Source: an uncultured beta proteobacterium
Lineage (GTDB): Bacteria; Pseudomonadota; Gammaproteobacteria; Burkholderiales; Burkholderiaceae_C
Length of the DNA: 64,000 bases
NCBI GenBank assembly: GCA_903823025.1
Contig: CAIJRK010000085.1
Coordinates: 1-64,000, forward strand
Direction: 5' to 3'
Shown here piece after piece: positions 18,232 to 27,997 of the stretch (its first letter is position 1; the number at the start of each line of letters is the position of its first letter). A program made the translations under genes and the position numbers. The notes under the pieces are model-generated. The model saw only the letters and a list, made by a program, of their open reading frames with translations. It was not told the DNA's origin and searched no databases.

Positions 18232-19179
18232 CTAACGGGTTACGGCGCGCCGCAAGCCCTCGTCCACCGACACCAGCGGCACCCAGTCCAACAAGGTGCG
18301 GGCCTTGGCAATATCCACTTGCAAATTACTACACAAACGCTGTACCGTGTCGCCCCTGCCCAGCAGGGTTGCCCCCGCTTGCAAGGCCCAGACAGGCACA
18401 GGTAAGAGATGTGCGGACACCCCGGCTGCACGCGCTATGCCACGAACCAATTCAGTCGTGGATAGGTCGTGCCCGTCACTCACTAAAAAGGTCTGATTAG
18501 CCGCTTGTGGATGGTCGATGCAGGTGACGATGAGATCGACGAGGTTATCCAGCGCAACCAGACTGCGTTGGTTGTTGCACACCGCGCCCAGTGGCAAAGG
18601 CCAGCCGTGTTGCACGGCCTGCATAAGCGAACCAAAATTGCCCGGCGCGCCAAAACCATAAACCAGCGGTGGTCGAATGATGACTACCTCTAACCCGGTC
18701 TGTTCAGCCATGCGCTGCAAACCCTGCTCGGCCTCCCATTTTGAAAGTGAATAAGCGTTATGGGGATGAGGATTGTCTGTTTCAAAAAATGGCTTACCCA
18801 GGGCGGTTTGAGTACCGTTTACGCCAACTGAGCTGATAAATACAAACCGGGTTACACCCGCCTTCACGGCTTGACGGGCCAGGCTCCAAACGCCCTGCAC
18901 ATTGACGGTGCGAAAAGTCATTAGCGGTTCTGGTGCCGTATCTTTCATCACATGCGCTCGCCCAGCGCAATGTACAACGGTCTTAATCCCTTGCAATGCA
19001 GCGCACCAATCGGTCGTTGGTCCCAAGTCGCCTACCTGGCAATAGGCCAAGCGACTTTCTGGCGACATCAACTTTTGACGCGAACTGATGCGTACCTTGA
19101 ATCCCTTTGATAAGGCGCCGGCCGCCACGGCCTTGCCTACAAAACCCAGCCCGCCTGTGACCAACACACGCGGCGTCAT
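18232..19179 (-). CDS. NAD-dependent epimerase/dehydratase (extended SDR)
   Basis: A 315-residue extended SDR. The nucleotide motif is VLVTGGLGFVGKAVAAGAL; VVHCAGRAHVM and FVFISSVGVNG follow, and the catalytic YxxxK is in HNAYSLSKWEAEQGL. It resembles UDP-N-acetyl-quinovosamine dehydrogenase/UDP-glucose 4-epimerase-like proteins of O-antigen loci (WbpV/WbnF type), which reduce or epimerise the first sugar of the repeat unit; the exact substrate cannot be read from the sequence. Its start overlaps the upstream glycosyltransferase stop as ATGA. It is the last gene of the polysaccharide run. Confidence 0.8.
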   Translation of the reverse strand: MTPRVLVTGGLGFVGKAVAAGALSKGFKVRISSRQKLMSPESRLAYCQVGDLGPTTDWCAALQGIKTVVHCAGRAHVMKDTAPEPLMTFRTVNVQGVWSLARQAVKAGVTRFVFISSVGVNGTQTALGKPFFETDNPHPHNAYSLSKWEAEQGLQRMAEQTGLEVVIIRPPLVYGFGAPGNFGSLMQAVQHGWPLPLGAVCNNQRSLVALDNLVDLIVTCIDHPQAANQTFLVSDGHDLSTTELVRGIARAAGVSAHLLPVPVWALQAGATLLGRGDTVQRLCSNLQVDIAKARTLLDWVPLVSVDEGLRRAVTR

Positions 19180-20111
19180 TTCCAGTCTCGGTTTGCAGGC
19201 TTAATTAGAGCCAACAGTACACACGAAATAAAAAACCACAACTGATCCATACGTTTACGTCTGCATTGACGGGCACGCAAAGCCAGCCATAAATAGTCTA
19301 AACGGCCACCCCGTAATCCCTGTTGTACTACAGGCAGTGAGCTCGCCCCAATTAAATTTGCAATTAATAAAGATTGACAAAAACCATAACCATTAAGAAT
19401 TTTTTTGACACGTAACAAAAATGGACGCCATCCAGCATTAACCCCAATTTGATTATTTTCATGCTGACGATATTGCATACTTGACCAACTATCAATCACC
19501 CATGAGAAATTATTAAATCGGGCAAAAGCGTAAGTTAACCAATCGTGATAATCAATATTATGCAAGCTATTATTTGCATGACGTACCAAATTCTGAAGCG
19601 GTATCGCCAAACTGGCATGGAGTACATAAGTGCAACCCGGCCCTGCCGACTCAAATAAAAAATCCCAAGTACGTTGCGGCCAAGCTTTGTTAACCAAACG
19701 TGTATGACCACTAGACCAAAATGCTGTAAAGTTACTTGAATAGCCAACTGCATTTTTTTCAATCATTAAACAATGCGCTCGCCAAAGTTTCTCTGAGTTC
19801 CAAAGATCATCCTGATCAGAAAAACTAAGATAATCAAATTCTGTCAAATTAACATCGCGTAACAGTCGATAAAAATTCGGTCCGGCACCACCAAAATGCT
19901 GACCGAAAGACAGTAATGTCAAACGTGGCTCTGATAACGCCCATTCTGCAAGATGGTCTTCAGTGCCATCTGTTGATTTATCGATGCTGATAAAAATATG
20001 AACATCAATGTTCTTCTGCGACAGAATAGATTCAATTTGCTCTACTACATAAGCCATGCCATTGAAAGCAGCCAAGCATACAGCAAATTTCATATTTTTT
20101 TCTACTGGCAT
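19176..20111 (-). CDS. family 2 glycosyltransferase
   Basis: A 311-residue GT-A fold transferase. FAVCLAAFNGMAYVVEQIES is the N-terminal strand-helix, SIDKSTDGTEDHL contacts the nucleotide, and the metal-binding motif is LSFSDQDDLWNSEKLWRA, of the form seen in rhamnosyltransferase-like enzymes. FESAGPGCTYVLH is the acceptor-loop region. A hydrophobic C-terminal helix (FFISCVLLALI) may bind the membrane. The second Met at 20093 (MKFAVCLAAFNG) could be the real start; neither has a clear RBS. It couples to the SDR gene. Base composition is AT-rich compared with the flanks. Confidence 0.85.
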   Translation of the reverse strand: MPVEKNMKFAVCLAAFNGMAYVVEQIESILSQKNIDVHIFISIDKSTDGTEDHLAEWALSEPRLTLLSFGQHFGGAGPNFYRLLRDVNLTEFDYLSFSDQDDLWNSEKLWRAHCLMIEKNAVGYSSNFTAFWSSGHTRLVNKAWPQRTWDFLFESAGPGCTYVLHASLAIPLQNLVRHANNSLHNIDYHDWLTYAFARFNNFSWVIDSWSSMQYRQHENNQIGVNAGWRPFLLRVKKILNGYGFCQSLLIANLIGASSLPVVQQGLRGGRLDYLWLALRARQCRRKRMDQLWFFISCVLLALIKPANRDWK

Positions 20112-20178
20112 ATCTTATAAAAATATTTTTTTAAAGTGTTTTTATTTTATTTAATCAAGGATTTAAAAATTAAATAAT

Positions 20179-21129
20179 TTACATTAAACAGTAAAATCCA
20201 AAATTACGTAAAAAACCAGATTGTTTTAATCCGTATCTAAAAGCTGTTAACTGTCTAACTAATAATAGTTTTTTTGATAAATTGGAAAAGGCAATGGCTG
20301 CTGCCTTATCTGATTTATTCATTGTATTTGCATATCGTATTATAATGGCACTGGCTTGTCGTTGTGCTTTTAACTGACGACTTCGATAACCATCTGTGCT
20401 TTTAAAAATATCTTTTGATATTGAAATAAGACTGCGTGAACGTGCCCCAACTAAATTTTTTTGATGTTGCCGATAGGCTATCGTAGGTTTTTTTAAAAAA
20501 TCAATTCGACCAAATAAGCTTGCAACCTGAATTAACCACCAGTCATGCATGGCAATGTCAACGGGTATCGGTAACGCCAAATCCAGTAAGGCACGATTGA
20601 CGATCATCGTACAGCCAGGTGCTACATTTTGAGTCAACAACTGTAGAAATGAGGGCTGACACAGCTGTTCCAGTCCTTGCATTTTTATAAAAGACGGATG
20701 TGTGATATTTAAATTGTCATCAACTACATGTAAATCAGAAAAAACTAATGCAGGTTTAATTTTTCCAGTATCATCTTTTTCCATTTTCTGGATTGCTGCA
20801 AGTGATGTAGCTATCTTATCGGGATACCAGATATCATCTTGATCAGCAAGCATGACGTATTTTCCTGTTGATTGACTTAAGAGACTAGAAAAGTTGTTGA
20901 TAACACCAATATTTCCAAGAGAATCGTATTTTTTATTAATTTCAAATTTTTTTGATTTAAAGTTTTCTAGAATAGTCACCGATTTATCGCTTGATCCATC
21001 ATCTCTATAAAGAAGCTTCCATCCGAATACATTTTGCTTTTCTAGAGATTCCAGAAATTCTGGCAAATAATTCTCTCCGTTATAAATAGCGAGTACTATA
21101 TTAACATCAGAATATATTTTGTATGTCAT
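20179..21129 (-). CDS. family 2 glycosyltransferase
   Basis: A 316-residue GT2 enzyme. NIVLAIYNGENYLPEFLES, LYRDDGSSDKSVTIL and MLADQDDIWYPDKIATSL are the donor- and metal-binding motifs; NVAPGCTMIVN and AMHDWWLIQVAS form the acceptor side. It is homologous in layout to the gene at 19176-20111, and the two probably transfer successive sugars of one repeat unit. It is very AT-rich with Lys/Ile/Asn-rich protein sequence, unlike the housekeeping genes, which suggests lateral acquisition. The start overlaps the upstream transferase stop (ATGA). Confidence 0.88.
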   Translation of the reverse strand: MTYKIYSDVNIVLAIYNGENYLPEFLESLEKQNVFGWKLLYRDDGSSDKSVTILENFKSKKFEINKKYDSLGNIGVINNFSSLLSQSTGKYVMLADQDDIWYPDKIATSLAAIQKMEKDDTGKIKPALVFSDLHVVDDNLNITHPSFIKMQGLEQLCQPSFLQLLTQNVAPGCTMIVNRALLDLALPIPVDIAMHDWWLIQVASLFGRIDFLKKPTIAYRQHQKNLVGARSRSLISISKDIFKSTDGYRSRQLKAQRQASAIIIRYANTMNKSDKAAAIAFSNLSKKLLLVRQLTAFRYGLKQSGFLRNFGFYCLM

Positions 21130-22130
21130 AATTTATTTCTTGAATTTCTCAAAAAAATATTGGCTGCTGTTGTAAATAAAACTTTTGTTTCTAGGAGGGC
21201 GCTAGTAAAAAAAGTAATCGGATTTTTAAAAATTAATAATGGTATTAATCTTGGAAAATTAAGCAACGACTGCCTAATTTTATTTAATTTAATAATTCTT
21301 ATTAAATTATTTTTTATTTCAAAATTATTGTTGTGCGAGGTAGAGAAATCATCAAGTCGCTGCTGGCAATTTTCAATTCTTCGTTGAAGCACCAAGTTTC
21401 GATGTTTAATATAATCTCTAAAGTTATTTAATGTATTACTCGATGTGGAAATTCCATTTCCATATCTATAATAGATCAAGGCTTCATCTATATATTTTAT
21501 ACGCCCTTCAAGATGAGCACGAAATCCAAGTGTTAAATCTTCGTAGGAATTTTTATAACGTAAAAGACCATATTTTTTATATAAATCCTTGCTCCAGAGT
21601 CCTGTAGCGCCTAAGTATAAAGCCGATGATTTTGCAGCAGCAAGAAGAGTTTTATTTTTTCTTAGGATTTTATCTGGTGATATATTCCCGGTTTGATTTC
21701 CATTTAAATCTATTTCTATTGCTTTTGAATGCATTAATAAAGGTTTTTCTATTTCAGAAAAATAATGTTTCATTAAAACCATAGTTCGATGAGGCATTGA
21801 TATGTCATCCCCTGCTGCCGCAATTATTAATTCGCCTTTAGCCAGTTCAAAAATTTTATTAACATGACCAATAAGACCAAGGTTCTCTTTATTCCTGTTT
21901 ATAGTTATGGAATGCGGTCCGCTATATTTTTTTATTTCTGTCTCAATTATTTCAAATGTTTTATCAGATGAATTATCATCTGAAATAAGTATCTCAAGAG
22001 GGGAGTAGGTTTGTGATAAAGCGCCATCAAGGGCAGACTTGATATATTTTTCTTGGTTATAAGTTATCAATGCAAAAGTAACTAGTGGCATTTTTTTAAT
22101 AGAGCCTTCAATAAAACTTATATTTTTCAT
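21126..22130 (-). CDS. family 2 glycosyltransferase
   Basis: A 334-residue GT2 enzyme. LVTFALITYNQEKYIKSALD, LISDDNSSDKTFEI and IAAAGDDISMPHRTMVLM are the catalytic-domain motifs. The GDD in place of QDD marks a different subgroup from the two following genes. An internal ATG at 22091 (MPLVTFALITYN) is a possible start, with a GAAGG 12 nt before it, and would remove 13 residues with no homology. The gene has the lowest GC of the window, close to one third by eye. It follows the flippase stop by 19 bp. Confidence 0.85.
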   Translation of the reverse strand: MKNISFIEGSIKKMPLVTFALITYNQEKYIKSALDGALSQTYSPLEILISDDNSSDKTFEIIETEIKKYSGPHSITINRNKENLGLIGHVNKIFELAKGELIIAAAGDDISMPHRTMVLMKHYFSEIEKPLLMHSKAIEIDLNGNQTGNISPDKILRKNKTLLAAAKSSALYLGATGLWSKDLYKKYGLLRYKNSYEDLTLGFRAHLEGRIKYIDEALIYYRYGNGISTSSNTLNNFRDYIKHRNLVLQRRIENCQQRLDDFSTSHNNNFEIKNNLIRIIKLNKIRQSLLNFPRLIPLLIFKNPITFFTSALLETKVLFTTAANIFLRNSRNKL

Positions 22131-22149
22131 ATTTAATAAAGAGTAGTAT

Positions 22150-23610
22150 TTATTTCAATGATTTGGTTAAATTTCTCATAGATGAAATCTTGTCGACTGA
22201 ATAAAGAAGAAATATGATAGAAAGTACTATTGCGACAATAAAACTCCACCAATACCAGTAGCTTATAAAAATAATTAATATACAGCACAAAAAAGTAGTA
22301 GTAAATAATTTAATAACGGTTTTAGTCCACTGAAAGCCAATCCTGTACCTTGCAATCAGATAAACCAGTGGTAAGTAAATCAAATAACACACCAAAAATG
22401 CAATGCCGGTCATCTGTAACCCAGCCGCCGATAGAAACACGGAAATCAAGCTACCCATTAATACTAGGACGAGCGACTCCGTCCAAAAGAAAGTTTTACC
22501 CGCACCCGCTGCCAGCATGACAAACCCTAGCGGCCAACTGGCGACCTTGAGTACATCGCCCAATATTTGCCAGCGTAGCACCTGCACCGCCGGAGAAAAT
22601 TCGTAAGAATACAGCAACTGAATTACCCAAGGGGCCAATCCAATCATGGCGATAAATACCGGCGCACTCAGTAGTAAGGCAATCTCGGTTTGCTCATTCA
22701 CCAAACGGGTTGCGGCTTGGGGGTCGTGAATGACACCGGTTAGGCGGGGGTAATAGTCCGCGCCCATGGCGGCCAGTACAAAGCCAATGTATTGCATGGA
22801 GATCATGGATGCTGCTTGAAAATGGCCTAGCGATTCAGACCCTAGGGTGTTACCAACTTCTACCCGTATCCACAGTTGGACCAATGCACCTGCCAGCCCA
22901 GCCCCCATAAAGGGGATGCCCAGGCGCAGCAGAATTTTCCATTGATCCAATATTTCTTGCAGGGCAATCGTACTGGAAACGACTTTAGGCAAGCGTGACA
23001 CATACCAGTGGCCCAGCAAAAAGCTCATGAGCGGGCCAACCAGCACGTAGGCCACAAGGCCCGCGTGTCCCCACTGCCATAAAAAAGCAATACCCAGCAC
23101 CGTGTTGAGCAAGGCGCCCAATATACTCAGACGCGCCATGTCGCCGATGCGACGCATTCCCTGCAATAAGGCGCCTTGAGAGGCACCTGCAACCGATAAG
23201 GCCACGCCTACGGATAGCCAGCCGACAAGGGCTGCGTGCTCGGCGCCATCCAAGACGTTGATAGCCAACACTTCGCGTAAAGACCAAACGACCAGTGCAC
23301 CGGCCCCGGCCAGCAGCAGGGTGCCCCAGAACATGGCGCGACGCACCACAGCCAGGGATTGGCCATCGTCTTGGCTAACGGCTTGGGCTACTTGACGTGT
23401 GCCAATGGTGCCTATGCCCATGGCGGCCACAGCGGTGGCTGTTGCCATGAGGCTGGTGTAAAGGCTCACTAGTCCAATCCCCGCAGGGCCAAGTAATACC
23501 GCCACGAGTTTGATGCGCACCAGCCCCATCAGAATGTTGATGACTGAGGCCCCGCCGATGATGGAAGAGCTTTTGAGAATGCGTCGATAAGACGCGTCTT
23601 TGTCGGACAC
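22150..23610 (-). CDS. Wzx-like polysaccharide flippase
   Basis: A 486-residue MATE/MOP-family polysaccharide transporter. About 12 hydrophobic segments are visible, starting with SSSIIGGASVINILMGLVRI and LGPAGIGLVSLYTSL, the pattern of O-antigen translocases such as WzxE. It would flip undecaprenyl-linked repeat units across the inner membrane. I chose GTG 23610, two bases after the aminotransferase stop; a longer frame to 23694 overlaps that gene and encodes an Arg-rich, non-membrane stretch. The 3' third is AT-rich while the 5' part has host-like composition, so the composition border falls inside this gene. No wzy polymerase is visible in the cluster. Confidence 0.85.
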   Translation of the reverse strand: MSDKDASYRRILKSSSIIGGASVINILMGLVRIKLVAVLLGPAGIGLVSLYTSLMATATAVAAMGIGTIGTRQVAQAVSQDDGQSLAVVRRAMFWGTLLLAGAGALVVWSLREVLAINVLDGAEHAALVGWLSVGVALSVAGASQGALLQGMRRIGDMARLSILGALLNTVLGIAFLWQWGHAGLVAYVLVGPLMSFLLGHWYVSRLPKVVSSTIALQEILDQWKILLRLGIPFMGAGLAGALVQLWIRVEVGNTLGSESLGHFQAASMISMQYIGFVLAAMGADYYPRLTGVIHDPQAATRLVNEQTEIALLLSAPVFIAMIGLAPWVIQLLYSYEFSPAVQVLRWQILGDVLKVASWPLGFVMLAAGAGKTFFWTESLVLVLMGSLISVFLSAAGLQMTGIAFLVCYLIYLPLVYLIARYRIGFQWTKTVIKLFTTTFLCCILIIFISYWYWWSFIVAIVLSIIFLLYSVDKISSMRNLTKSLK

Positions 23611-23612
23611 GC

Positions 23613-24710
23613 TTAGATCGCAGTTTTGCAGGCTGCCAGTACGGCGGCGACGCCTGCAGCGCTTAAATGCGGCCCAATCGGCAAGCTCAGGCACTGATTT
23701 GCAATTTTCTCTGCAATAGGGAATTGCCCCTTGCTATAACCCGCTGAGGTATACGCTCGCTGCAAATGTGGCGGGATGGGGTAATGAATCAGGACGCCAA
23801 TGCCTGTTTCGCCCATTTTTTTGAGCAAGGCGTCGCGCTGTGGACTTTGCACAACATACAGATGCCAAGCGGGATCAACCCCATCAGTTACAAACGGCAA
23901 GATTAGGCCGCTATCGACCAAGCCTTTTTGGTAATGGGCGGCCATCGTGCTGCGTCGGGCATTCCATTCGTCCAAATGTGCGAGTTTCACACGCAAAATA
24001 GCCGCTTGCAGGGGGTCAAGTCGGCTGTTGTAGCCTTGCACATCATTGGTATATTTCACGCGCGAACCATAGTTGCGCAAGACACGGATGCGTTCAGCGA
24101 GTTCGACATTATTTGTAGTGATAGCACCCCCGTCACCCATCGCACCCAAGTTTTTTCCGGGATAAAAGCTCCAGGCCACCACGTCGCCATGCGCTCCCAA
24201 GCGCTTGCCTTTGTAGCGTGCCCCGTGCGCCTGTGCGCCATCTTCCAGCACACGCAGACCGTGCTTGCGTGCAATGACCAGGATTGGGTCCATATTGGCC
24301 GGCTGGCCGTACAGATGCACAGGCAAGATAACTTTTGTTCGCGAGGTAATCACCTCTTCAATGCGATTTGGGTCCATGTTGTAGGTGCGTGCATCGGGCT
24401 CCACCGGCACCGGCGTTGCGCCGCATTGGCTCACCGCCAGCCAAGTGGCGATGTAGGTATGGCTGGGCACGATGACCTCATCACCTGGTCCGACGTCCAT
24501 TGCGCGAAGCGCCAGGTGCAAGGCATCCAGACCGTTAGCCACGCCTACGGCTTGGGTGGCACCGCAATAGGTTGCAAATTCATCTTCAAAAGCAGCCACT
24601 TCTGGCCCGCCAATATAGTGACCCGAGGCCAGGGACCGTGCGACAGCCTTGTCAATTTCGGGTTGTAGTTCGCGATAAGCTGCGCTTAAATCCAGAAAAG
24701 GAATGTTCAT
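23613..24710 (-). CDS. fdtB: sugar 3-aminotransferase, DegT/DnrJ family (FdtB-like)
   Basis: A 365-residue PLP enzyme that aminates a dTDP-3-keto-6-deoxyhexose. Signature regions are [50 protein letters not shown] and the PLP lysine in [21 protein letters not shown] at the start and [13 protein letters not shown] near the end are shared by FdtB/QdtB enzymes that make Fuc3N or Qui3N. Pairing with the adjacent 3,4-ketoisomerase supports the 3-amino assignment; whether the product has galacto or gluco configuration cannot be read here. No N-acetyltransferase (FdtC/QdtC) gene is present in the cluster. Confidence 0.85.
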   Translation of the reverse strand: MNIPFLDLSAAYRELQPEIDKAVARSLASGHYIGGPEVAAFEDEFATYCGATQAVGVANGLDALHLALRAMDVGPGDEVIVPSHTYIATWLAVSQCGATPVPVEPDARTYNMDPNRIEEVITSRTKVILPVHLYGQPANMDPILVIARKHGLRVLEDGAQAHGARYKGKRLGAHGDVVAWSFYPGKNLGAMGDGGAITTNNVELAERIRVLRNYGSRVKYTNDVQGYNSRLDPLQAAILRVKLAHLDEWNARRSTMAAHYQKGLVDSGLILPFVTDGVDPAWHLYVVQSPQRDALLKKMGETGIGVLIHYPIPPHLQRAYTSAGYSKGQFPIAEKIANQCLSLPIGPHLSAAGVAAVLAACKTAI

Positions 24711-24712
24711 CG

Positions 24713-25123
24713 TTATGTCCGGGCCTTCATGAATTCTGCGTGGTCACGGTAATAGTCTTCTTCGTCATATTTATTCGAGGCCAGCACCATGCAAACAGAG
24801 CCGGATGAAAAGTTATCGAGTTCACGCCAGATCATCGGACAAACATACAGGCCGTTGTAAGAGCGACTGAGGTGCACGCGTTTTTTGTTGTCGCCATCAT
24901 CGAGCACCACGTCAAAGCTGCCAGACATAGCAATGATTAGCTGCTGAAGCCCTTTGTGGGCGTGTCCGCCCCGCTCGGCACCACCAGGCACGTCATAAAG
25001 GTAATAGACGCGTTGAATATCAAAAGGAATTTGATTGCCGCCTTCGACGAAGGTTAAATTGCCACGTGGGTCATGAATCTTGGGTAGTTCAATAATTTTG
25101 CAGAGATCGACATTGAATTTCAT
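24713..25123 (-). CDS. fdtA: dTDP-4-keto-6-deoxyglucose 3,4-ketoisomerase (FdtA-like)
   Basis: A 136-residue cupin of the WxcM/FdtA family. The motifs are [36 protein letters not shown] (the His pair is catalytic in FdtA), [16 protein letters not shown] and [14 protein letters not shown]. It moves the keto group from C4 to C3, the substrate for FdtB, whose gene begins 2 bp downstream. The leader (25124-25292) contains a 7-bp hairpin (GGTGTGC/GCACACC at 25172-25190). The dTDP-glucose genes rmlA and rmlB needed upstream in the pathway are not in the window. Confidence 0.9.
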   Translation of the reverse strand: MKFNVDLCKIIELPKIHDPRGNLTFVEGGNQIPFDIQRVYYLYDVPGGAERGGHAHKGLQQLIIAMSGSFDVVLDDGDNKKRVHLSRSYNGLYVCPMIWRELDNFSSGSVCMVLASNKYDEEDYYRDHAEFMKART

Positions 25124-25292
25124 CGATATTGCGCGGGCTTACCTCGGCTTTCAGGCCGGGATGGATAGCGCGGTGTGCATCCAGCACACCCCTTGTTCCC
25201 GCATTCCTTTCTTATTTGCGCTATGTATGAATAACTGCCACCGTCAGCTCGTTGCGTCATGTGGCAATGCTGGCAGCAAATTTTTAGCCGAT
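25124..25292 (-). other. fdtA leader / 3' flank of the monooxygenase gene
   Basis: 169 bp without a recognisable gene. It must hold the 3' UTR of the FAD monooxygenase gene and any promoter for the polysaccharide operon. A stem of GGTGTGC with GCACACC (25172-25190) is present without a T-run, and a CGGC/GCCG pair flanks CTTTCAG nearby. No clear -35/-10 pair was identified. Confidence 0.4.
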
Positions 25293-26465
25293 TCAAGCGC
25301 CCCGATAAAGCCAAGGCACATCCAGCAACCGTTCACCCAGCAACTTCATCGCGGCATCGCGGCCCCAGCGCACCGGGCCAGTCGCGTGAAATATCTGGCC
25401 ATTGCGAATAGCGCGGGCCTGCACCCGGGCATTGCGCGACCAACGCCGATGCGCGTATTGGCCTAACTGAGTAGGCACCGCGTCGGCAGTTGCCAAAGAC
25501 CGGGCCAGTTCAGCCGCATCTTCAATCGCCATACCGGCACCCTGCGCCAAATACGGCAGCATCGGATGGGCGGCATCACCCAATAAGGCCACCCGGCCCT
25601 GGGCCTGTTCATGCGCACCGCGCAGGGGTGGACGAATACTCAACCCCCACAAACGCCAAGCCTCAATAGCCTGAATCAGGTTTTGCAAAGGGGGGCAAGT
25701 GGTCGCCATAAGGCGGCGCAATTCGCCAGCATTGGCACTGTGATCCCAGTTTTGAATATCGCCTGTCATGCGCGCCTGCACGATGGCCACCACATTGAGC
25801 CACTCGCCCCCGCGCACTGGATATTGCACCACATGTAACTTCGGACCGAGCCAAGCCGTGACGTGCTGAGACCGTAAAGACGCGGGCAGACTGCTCTGCA
25901 TCACCATGGCTCGATAAGCCAAATGCCCCGTCGGTTGCGGGCCACCATCATTCAACATTTGCTGGCGCATGCGGCTCCAAACGCCATCGGCACCGAGCAG
26001 CACATCGCCTTGCACTTCACGCGCGTCAGCGGTGTGCAGCGTGATGCCCGCCTCGTGTTCGACAAACCGATCCACCGGACTGTTCAGATTCAGTTGCGCA
26101 CCGCTTTGTTGCGTCAAGGCGCCCAGCAGCAGGGCGTGCAAATCAGCCCGGTGAATCGTCACGTAGGGCGCGCCATAACGTGCTGAAAAAGACGCACCCA
26201 GCTGTAAAACACCTAACTCGGCCCCCGACATGGCGCTACGAATTTGTAAGCGCTCCGGGAACGCCGCCACTTGGGCGAGTGCTGCTTGCAGCCCCCAACC
26301 TTGCAGCACCTTCACCACGTTGGGGCCGAGTTGAACGCCCGCCCCAACTTCCGTAAATTCAGCTGATCGCTCGAACAAGGCCACGGACTGACCCGCCTGA
26401 GAACAGGCCAGCGCCGCCGCCAAACCCCCAATGCCGCCCCCAACAATTAACGTCTTTTTAGTCAT
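25293..26465 (-). CDS. FAD-dependent aromatic-type monooxygenase
   Basis: A 390-residue class A flavoprotein monooxygenase, like salicylate or 3-hydroxybenzoate hydroxylases. The FAD Rossmann motif is [19 protein letters not shown] with VALFERS; the DG motif is [16 protein letters not shown]; the GD motif is [23 protein letters not shown] 26465 was chosen because the FAD motif starts right after it; a longer frame to 26546 lies inside the regulator gene. It overlaps the regulator stop by 8 bp, so it is co-translated with a sigma-54 activator that faces a cytochrome bd operon, an unexpected partner. Its substrate is unknown; no ring-cleavage genes are nearby. Confidence 0.85.
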   Translation of the reverse strand: MTKKTLIVGGGIGGLAAALACSQAGQSVALFERSAEFTEVGAGVQLGPNVVKVLQGWGLQAALAQVAAFPERLQIRSAMSGAELGVLQLGASFSARYGAPYVTIHRADLHALLLGALTQQSGAQLNLNSPVDRFVEHEAGITLHTADAREVQGDVLLGADGVWSRMRQQMLNDGGPQPTGHLAYRAMVMQSSLPASLRSQHVTAWLGPKLHVVQYPVRGGEWLNVVAIVQARMTGDIQNWDHSANAGELRRLMATTCPPLQNLIQAIEAWRLWGLSIRPPLRGAHEQAQGRVALLGDAAHPMLPYLAQGAGMAIEDAAELARSLATADAVPTQLGQYAHRRWSRNARVQARAIRNGQIFHATGPVRWGRDAAMKLLGERLLDVPWLYRGA

Positions 26466-27804
26466 GTGAATCTGTTTTTGAAAGTGATTTAAGTTTGCGA
26501 TAAATTGAACGTTCACTGATGCCCAGTTTGGCCGCCAGTTCAGCACGACTCCCTTGATGTTGCGTCACCATTTGCTGCAAAGCTGCCCGTTCAATGGACT
26601 GCAACGCGCCAGGTGCCAGCGTGATGGCCGCGATAGTCGAGAACGTATCCGGATTGTTAGGCGACAAGGTTGGACGCAGGCCCAAGCCCAACGCCTGCTG
26701 CACATGGTTCGCCTCAAGCGTGTCGCCGTCGCACAGCAATGCCGTGCGCTCCAACAAATTGCGTAATTCTCTGACATTGCCGGGATAGTCTTGCGCTTGC
26801 AGCAACTGCAGCGCAGGCTCGCTGATGCGTAATTTTCGCAGCGGTGCCACACGCGCCAGCAACGCCGTCGCCAGCAACGCCATATCATCCCGACGCTCAC
26901 GCAAGGCGGGCAAGTGAATCGGGAACGTGCTCAATCGGTAATACAAATCTTCGCGAAAACTACCGGCCTGCACCATGCTGTCCAAATCTCGGTGCGTGGC
27001 CGACACCACACGAATATCAGCATGGCGCAGCTCGGTGCTGCCAACGCGACGATAAGTGCCGGTTTCCAGCAAACGCAGCAGTTTGACCTGCATCGTTAAC
27101 GCAATATCGCCCACTTCGTCAATAAACAATGTGCCGCCGCTGGCAGCCTCCACCAGTCCCATACGGGCCATGCTGGCCCCCGTGAAAGCACCACGTTCGT
27201 GACCAAACAGTTCCGACTCAAACAGGTTTTCTGACAGACTCGCGCAATCCACGGCGACAAAAGGACGATGCGCCCGGTTGCTGGTTTCATGGATAGAACG
27301 CGCCACCAACTCTTTGCCCGTGCCCGACTCGCCCAGCAGCAACACCGACGCCTGCGACGGTGCCACACGCGCCACCAGCGCCAGCATGTACTGGAACGCG
27401 GGCGCACGGCCAATCAATCCTTGCGCGGCAGGCCGCCCCAACGCCACGCGCAATGGTTCCATTTTTTCGATAAAAAAGGCTTGTTGACCGCTGGCATCGA
27501 GCAGCGGGGCCAGTTCAATATTCACGTATTCCTCACCTTTGGGCGTGTGGTGCAAATGCAGCACCCGTTCACGCTGGCCCGATTCACGCGACTTGAGCAG
27601 CGGACACGACTCGCCCGCCTGATCGCAAGGCACATTGAAATGGTGTGACACCTCATAACAAGTGCGCCCCACCACGCTACGTTCAGGGCTGAACTGCCGA
27701 CGATAGGCCGCATTCGCCGCCAGGATGCGGTAGTGCGTGTCAAACAAGATGTGGGGTTCTGGCAGACCTTCCAGGTAGGACATCAACTCAGGCAAGGGCT
27801 TCAT
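26458..27804 (-). CDS. sigma-54-dependent activator with Cys-rich PAS domain
   Basis: A 448-residue bacterial enhancer-binding protein. Residues about 8-115 form a PAS domain with Cys49, Cys60 and Cys67 in the segment [15 protein letters not shown]...ESCPLL and two His between them. The AAA+ domain follows: [17 protein letters not shown] (Walker A), [11 protein letters not shown] (the GAFTGA sigma-54 contact), [12 protein letters not shown] (Walker B) and the R-finger region [18 protein letters not shown] Fis-type helix-turn-helix closes it ([17 protein letters not shown]). There is no receiver domain, so the signal is probably sensed by the PAS domain; the Cys set could bind a metal, Fe-S or heme, or act as thiol switch. 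Strong RBS AAAGGAGA. It is divergent from cydPAB, whose promoter carries a sigma-54 element. Confidence 0.9.
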   Translation of the reverse strand: MKPLPELMSYLEGLPEPHILFDTHYRILAANAAYRRQFSPERSVVGRTCYEVSHHFNVPCDQAGESCPLLKSRESGQRERVLHLHHTPKGEEYVNIELAPLLDASGQQAFFIEKMEPLRVALGRPAAQGLIGRAPAFQYMLALVARVAPSQASVLLLGESGTGKELVARSIHETSNRAHRPFVAVDCASLSENLFESELFGHERGAFTGASMARMGLVEAASGGTLFIDEVGDIALTMQVKLLRLLETGTYRRVGSTELRHADIRVVSATHRDLDSMVQAGSFREDLYYRLSTFPIHLPALRERRDDMALLATALLARVAPLRKLRISEPALQLLQAQDYPGNVRELRNLLERTALLCDGDTLEANHVQQALGLGLRPTLSPNNPDTFSTIAAITLAPGALQSIERAALQQMVTQHQGSRAELAAKLGISERSIYRKLKSLSKTDSHD

Positions 27805-27833
27805 CAGTCTCCTTTAAACGGTAATCAGTGTAT

Positions 27834-27845
27834 GTCATAACTGAC
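27834..27845. promoter_or_regulatory. candidate enhancer site (GTCA-N4-TGAC)
   Basis: The dyad GTCA-TAAC-TGAC lies 108 bp upstream of the -24 element in front of cydP and 30 bp from the start of the activator gene. Fis-type activators bind dyads at this distance; NorR uses a similar GTCA-N3-TGAC. One short dyad is weak evidence. Confidence 0.3.
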
Positions 27846-27952
27846 GTGGATCATGTCAAAAATGGCAGTCGTTTAACTTAAAGATCAATCATATGCTGCT
27901 ATTTAAAATCGTAAACCGATGAATTTAAACAATTTTTAAGCCATAAAAGCAA

Positions 27953-27968
27953 TGGCACGCTTCTTGAG
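27953..27968 (+). promoter_or_regulatory. sigma-54 (-24/-12) promoter of the cyd operon
   Basis: TGGCACG-N4-TTGAG matches the consensus TGGCACG-N4-TTGCW except for A in place of C in the -12 dinucleotide. Spacing between the GG and the -12 element is exact. It lies 30 bp upstream of the cydP ATG, and the divergent gene codes for a GAFTGA-type activator, which makes the assignment coherent. An A/T-rich stretch (27900-27940) between enhancer and promoter would suit IHF bending. Confidence 0.65.
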
Positions 27969-27997
27969 ATAGAGAGGGTACAAGCGCAATCACTGTC

